Shown here: positions 6,354-9,208 of the stretch, piece by piece
How the letters are laid out: each line of letters starts with the position of its first letter
How positions within the stretch are numbered: the stretch's first letter is position 1
NCBI GenBank assembly: GCA_964394585.1
Contig: CAYMYI010000145.1
Coordinates: 1-9,208, forward strand
Direction of reading: 5' to 3'
Source of the DNA: CAYUJH01 sp964394585
Lineage (GTDB): Bacteria > Bacteroidota > Bacteroidia > Cytophagales > Flammeovirgaceae
DNA length: 9,208 nucleotides
Made by a program: the position numbers and the translations under genes
The notes under the pieces: model-generated
What the model was told of the DNA's origin: nothing
Databases searched by the model: none
What the model saw: the letters and a program-made list of their open reading frames with translations, nothing else

Positions 6354-6403
6354 ATGCCGCCATTCTGGCATCTGAAAAGCCAAAATATGCGCCACAGTGG
6401 CAT
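6354..6403. promoter_or_regulatory. Two spaced inverted repeats upstream of lon
   Basis: GCCA-TTC-TGGC (6359-6369) and GCCAC-A-GTGGC (6391-6401) are two inverted repeats sharing the pattern GCCA-N3-TGGCAT. Their centres are 32 bp apart, about three helical turns. The first is nested in ATGCC (6354-6358) / GGCAT (6367-6371). They lie in the 201-bp region between the AHSA1-like gene and lon, about 100-145 bp before the lon ATG and upstream of the candidate lon promoter. Spacing on one face of the helix suggests paired binding of a regulator; that is inference. It does not resemble the CIRCE heat-shock operator. Confidence 0.42.
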
Positions 6404-6422
6404 AAACCAAACATGGTTTCAC

Positions 6423-6453
6423 TTTTGCAATTGGGGCAAAAAATGATAGTTTG
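6423..6453 (+). promoter_or_regulatory. lon: Candidate lon promoter
   Basis: TTTTG (6423-6427) and TAGTTTG (6447-6453) are separated by 19 bases. They resemble the Bacteroidota -33 TTTG and -7 TAnnTTTG elements, though the second is one base short. Transcription would start near 6460, giving a leader of about 40 bases. The twin inverted repeats would then lie at roughly -60 and -95, a usual place for an activator. Confidence 0.3.
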
Positions 6454-6501
6454 TTTTGTAGCGAAAACACACTGCAATCACCCTAAAAGCAACCATGTAC
6501 T

Positions 6502-8970
6502 ATGAACGATAACTTCGAAATAGAAAATGAAATGGAGGAGGAATCCCTGCAAACCGACGAAACGGAAAATGCTGACATCGTACAAGAAAACCCCGAAATA
6601 TCGAATTCATCGAGCGATTTGGTGGTGGTTTCTGGCATACTCCCTAAGCAACTTCCTCTGATTCCCTTGCGCGAACGACCCGTATTTCCTGGTATTTCTG
6701 TGCCGCTCATTCTCAATGGGAAAGAATATGTGAAAGCCATCCGCGAGGCAAAGGAACACCACCAAAACCATATAGGCGTAGTGCTTACTCAAGAAGCTAA
6801 ACAAGAAGATTTATTCGACAAGCCCGTCTACAGAGTGGGTACGGTCATGAAAATCTTTCGAGTAGAGCCACTTGCCGAAGATACCATTCAGGTGTTTGCC
6901 CAATCGTTGCATCGCTTTAAAGTTTTGCGAGTAAAACGCCAAGACTCGCTACTAAAGGCACATGTAACGTATCATTACGACCCGACCGATAAGCCTAACG
7001 AAGAACAACGTGCTTATGCCATGGCAATTATGTCGTCGGCGCGAGAGTTGTTGAAACTCAACCCCATGTTTCAAGAACAGCTCAAAATGTTGCTTTCGCA
7101 CATTTCCCTCGATAAACCAGGGCTGCTGATGGACGTAATCGCCTCTATGCTTTCGCTCGAAGCAAAACGCTTGCAAGAAATCTTAGAAGCATTCGATTTG
7201 CAAGAGCGGGGAAATAAGTTGTTGCTGGCGCTCAAAGAAGAAATTGAACTCACCAAAATTCAGGAAAGCATCCGCCGACAGATTGATGAGAAAGTGAACC
7301 ACCAGCAAAAAGAGTTTTTCTTGCGCGAACAACTCAAAGTGATTAAAAAAGAATTAGGGATTGAAAAAGACGATAAATCGGCTGAAATTGAAAAAATTCA
7401 GGAACGCTTAAAAAAATTGGAACTCACTGAAGAAGCTCAAAAAGTTGTGAACGATGAGTTGCAGAAGTTGCAAATGCTCGAACCGATTTCCCCTGAATAT
7501 AACGTAAGCCGAAACTATCTCGAAATTTTAACAGAATTGCCCTGGGGGATTCAAACCCAAGATACACTCGACATTCAAAAAGCACGCGAAATCCTCGACG
7601 CCGACCATTACGGGCTGAAAGATGTAAAAATGACCATCTTACAGTTTATCAGCACCTTAGTGAAAAAGGGGAGTCTGACCGGAAATAATATTTTGTTAGT
7701 GGGTCCTCCGGGAGTGGGCAAAACATCGATTGGAAAATCAATCGCAGCAGCGTTAAATCGTAAGTTCTATCGCTTTTCAGTAGGAGGGATGCGCGATGAA
7801 GCTGAAATTAAAGGACATCGCCGTACATACATTGGGGCTATGCCGGGCAAACTCATTGAAAGTCTGCGCAGAACGGGCAGCGCGAACCCCGTAGTGATGA
7901 TCGACGAGCTCGATAAAGTGGGCAAAAGTTATCAAGGCGACCCTGCATCGGCTTTGCTTGAAGTGCTCGACCCTGAACAAAACAACTCATTTCTCGATCA
8001 CTTTCTCGATGTGCGCTTCGATTTGTCCAACGTATTGTTTATCGCGACGGCGAACCAACTCGATACCATCCCCGGACCTTTGCTCGACCGCATGGAAATT
8101 ATCCGATTACCAGGCTACATCACAGAGGAAAAAGTAGAAATTGCCAAGAAATACTTAGTGCCCAAGCAACGGAAAGAGCATGGGCTTACTGTAAAGGAAA
8201 TTCAGATTTCGGAACCGGCGTTGCGCCAAATTGTAGAAGGATATGCCCGCGAAGCAGGAGTGAGGAATCTGGAAAATCAGATTAAAAAGATTATGCGGCA
8301 AGTTACCCTCAAGCAAGCTGAAGGAAAACAACGCTATTTTAAGGTATCGCTGAAAAACCTAGAGAAGTTTTTGGGCAAGCCTATTTTTTCTACCGAAGAG
8401 TTGTATCAGGAAGATTTACCCGGTGTTGCGCTAGGACTAGCTTACACAGCCATGGGAGGGGCAACGCTATACATTGAAGCCAACAGCGTGGAACATGAAA
8501 ATGGAGGCTTGAAACTCACAGGGCAACTCGGCGACGTTATGAAAGAATCGGCAAGCATTGCGCACTCGTATGTGCAGGCATTCTTAGGGAGCCAGAAAGA
8601 TCAGCCTGTAGCAGTGCGTACCTATTTCGATAACCACCGAGTACACTTGCATATTCCAGCAGGAGCAACCCCGAAAGATGGCCCTTCGGCAGGGATTACC
8701 ATGGCATTGGCATTGTACTCACTTGCCACCAACCGGCCGATTCGTCGCGATATCGGGATGACCGGCGAACTTACCCTTACCGGCAAAGTACTGCCTATTG
8801 GGGGAGTCCGCGAAAAAACCATTGCGGCTCGCCGTGTGGGAATCAAAGAATTGATTTTCCCGAAAGCCAATCAGAAAGATTTTGATGAACTACCCGATTA
8901 CACCAAAGAAGGGATTACGCCTTACTATGCAGAATATTTTGAAGATGTGCTCAAAAGGGCATTACGATAA
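6502..8970 (+). CDS. lon: ATP-dependent Lon protease
   Basis: Lon is a cytoplasmic hexameric AAA+ serine protease that unfolds and degrades damaged proteins and selected regulators. This 822-residue copy is complete. It has an acidic N-terminal extension (1-48), the substrate-binding N domain (about 50-245), a coiled helical region (about 245-330), the AAA+ module (about 345-600) and the protease domain (about 630-822). Visible residues are Walker A 'GPPGVGKTS' (401-409), Walker B 'VVMIDELDK' (464-472), sensor-1 N518, the arginine finger R530 in 'LLDRME', sensor-2 R588 in 'REAGVRNLE', and the Ser-Lys dyad S729 in 'KDGPSAG' with K772. The 43-residue spacing between these two is the same as in E. 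coli Lon. The extension has 14 acidic residues in the first 40 and no Lys or Arg before K49. The ATG at 6502 has no Shine-Dalgarno sequence. The gene is followed by its own terminator. Confidence 0.98.
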   Translation: MNDNFEIENEMEEESLQTDETENADIVQENPEISNSSSDLVVVSGILPKQLPLIPLRERPVFPGISVPLILNGKEYVKAIREAKEHHQNHIGVVLTQEAKQEDLFDKPVYRVGTVMKIFRVEPLAEDTIQVFAQSLHRFKVLRVKRQDSLLKAHVTYHYDPTDKPNEEQRAYAMAIMSSARELLKLNPMFQEQLKMLLSHISLDKPGLLMDVIASMLSLEAKRLQEILEAFDLQERGNKLLLALKEEIELTKIQESIRRQIDEKVNHQQKEFFLREQLKVIKKELGIEKDDKSAEIEKIQERLKKLELTEEAQKVVNDELQKLQMLEPISPEYNVSRNYLEILTELPWGIQTQDTLDIQKAREILDADHYGLKDVKMTILQFISTLVKKGSLTGNNILLVGPPGVGKTSIGKSIAAALNRKFYRFSVGGMRDEAEIKGHRRTYIGAMPGKLIESLRRTGSANPVVMIDELDKVGKSYQGDPASALLEVLDPEQNNSFLDHFLDVRFDLSNVLFIATANQLDTIPGPLLDRMEIIRLPGYITEEKVEIAKKYLVPKQRKEHGLTVKEIQISEPALRQIVEGYAREAGVRNLENQIKKIMRQVTLKQAEGKQRYFKVSLKNLEKFLGKPIFSTEELYQEDLPGVALGLAYTAMGGATLYIEANSVEHENGGLKLTGQLGDVMKESASIAHSYVQAFLGSQKDQPVAVRTYFDNHRVHLHIPAGATPKDGPSAGITMALALYSLATNRPIRRDIGMTGELTLTGKVLPIGGVREKTIAARRVGIKELIFPKANQKDFDELPDYTKEGITPYYAEYFEDVLKRALR

Positions 8971-8992
8971 GCCTTCTTAGGGCAAGCAAAGC

Positions 8993-9030
8993 AAACCACC
9001 GCTTATCTGTTTGGGGGAGCGGTGGTTTTT
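8993..9030 (+). terminator. Intrinsic terminator of lon
   Basis: AAACCACCGCT (8993-9003) pairs perfectly with AGCGGTGGTTT (9018-9028), giving an 11-bp G/C-rich stem and a 14-base loop, followed by TTCTTTCT. It begins 22 bases after the lon stop and separates lon from the next gene. Confidence 0.9.
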
Positions 9031-9127
9031 CTTTCTGTATAGAGCAGGAAGCGACGGGGGATATCTTACCAAAATAAGGGCATATTCTGTATTTTCGCCT
9101 GACTAAACGTCTGAATTAATTTTTTAC

Positions 9128-9208
9128 ATGGCATTTTACTATCTATACGCACTTGTTAGCCCTGGTAAAAATCTTCCGATTTTTTCAGAATTCAATTTGG
9201 ATACCATT
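9128..9208 (+). CDS. N-terminus of an unrecognised protein, cut by the window end
   Basis: An ATG at 9128 opens a frame of 27 codons that is still open at the last base. It starts 'MAFYYLYALVSPG' and continues with a Pro, Phe and Asn mix. I do not recognise it. The 'YLYALV' opening is faintly like the first strand of GvpL/GvpF gas-vesicle proteins, but 27 residues cannot support that. It is not a clear signal peptide, since there is no basic residue before the hydrophobic part. TATTTTCG at 9090-9097 is one base from the -7 consensus TAnnTTTG and lies 30 bases before the ATG, though no -33 element is evident. The lon terminator lies between it and lon, so it probably has its own promoter. Confidence 0.55.
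   Translation, partial: MAFYYLYALVSPGKNLPIFSEFNLDTI

Noticed and set aside
6495..6512. Five-codon frame (MYYER) overlapping the lon start codon
   Set aside because: It could couple translation to lon, but it is very short, has no Shine-Dalgarno sequence, and such overlaps are common by chance.

Overview
The window reads as a chromosomal housekeeping segment of a Bacteroidota bacterium, probably from the Cytophagia side of the phylum. The evidence is: a TonB with the 'AFEWKT' end to its N-terminal membrane anchor, a stand-alone receiver domain with the 'VDDNDTDNFINKR' style N-terminus, a Lon protease with an acidic N-terminal extension, start codons without Shine-Dalgarno sequences but with A/T-rich leaders, and at least one candidate TTTG / TAnnTTTG-type promoter. 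These are recognitions from the sequence, not database hits. I see no transposase, integrase, CRISPR array, rRNA or tRNA, and composition looks even across the genes.

Layout from left to right. A single-domain response regulator on the minus strand (69-470) is divergent from the methylmalonyl-CoA mutase large subunit (808-3000, plus) across a 337-bp gene-free region. A short SiaC-family (DUF1987) regulatory protein follows on the plus strand (3069-3449). It converges, over a hairpin able to terminate in both directions (about 3478-3513), with a class I/II PLP aminotransferase on the minus strand (3530-4855). The aminotransferase is divergent from a TonB-family energy transducer (5034-5702, plus). 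TonB converges over a second hairpin (5719-5753) with a small secreted AHSA1/SRPBCC-like protein (5761-6300, minus). That gene is divergent from lon (6502-8970, plus), which ends in a strong intrinsic terminator (8993-9030). An unrecognised plus-strand gene starts at 9128 and runs off the window.

The genes do not form one pathway. Most look like single-gene transcription units, four of them (aminotransferase/TonB and AHSA1/lon) arranged as two divergent pairs separated by hairpins. Several are missing their usual partners here: the mutase has no small subunit or MeaB-type chaperone gene beside it, TonB has no ExbB/ExbD, the SiaC-like protein has no SiaA/SiaB/SiaD, and the receiver has no kinase.

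I found no convincing new multi-gene system. The most unexplained signal is regulatory. TGGCAT-containing inverted repeats lie about 104-113 bp upstream of the starts of the mutase, tonB and lon. The lon copy is doubled at a 32-bp spacing, and the lon and mutase regions also share a following CAAACA block.
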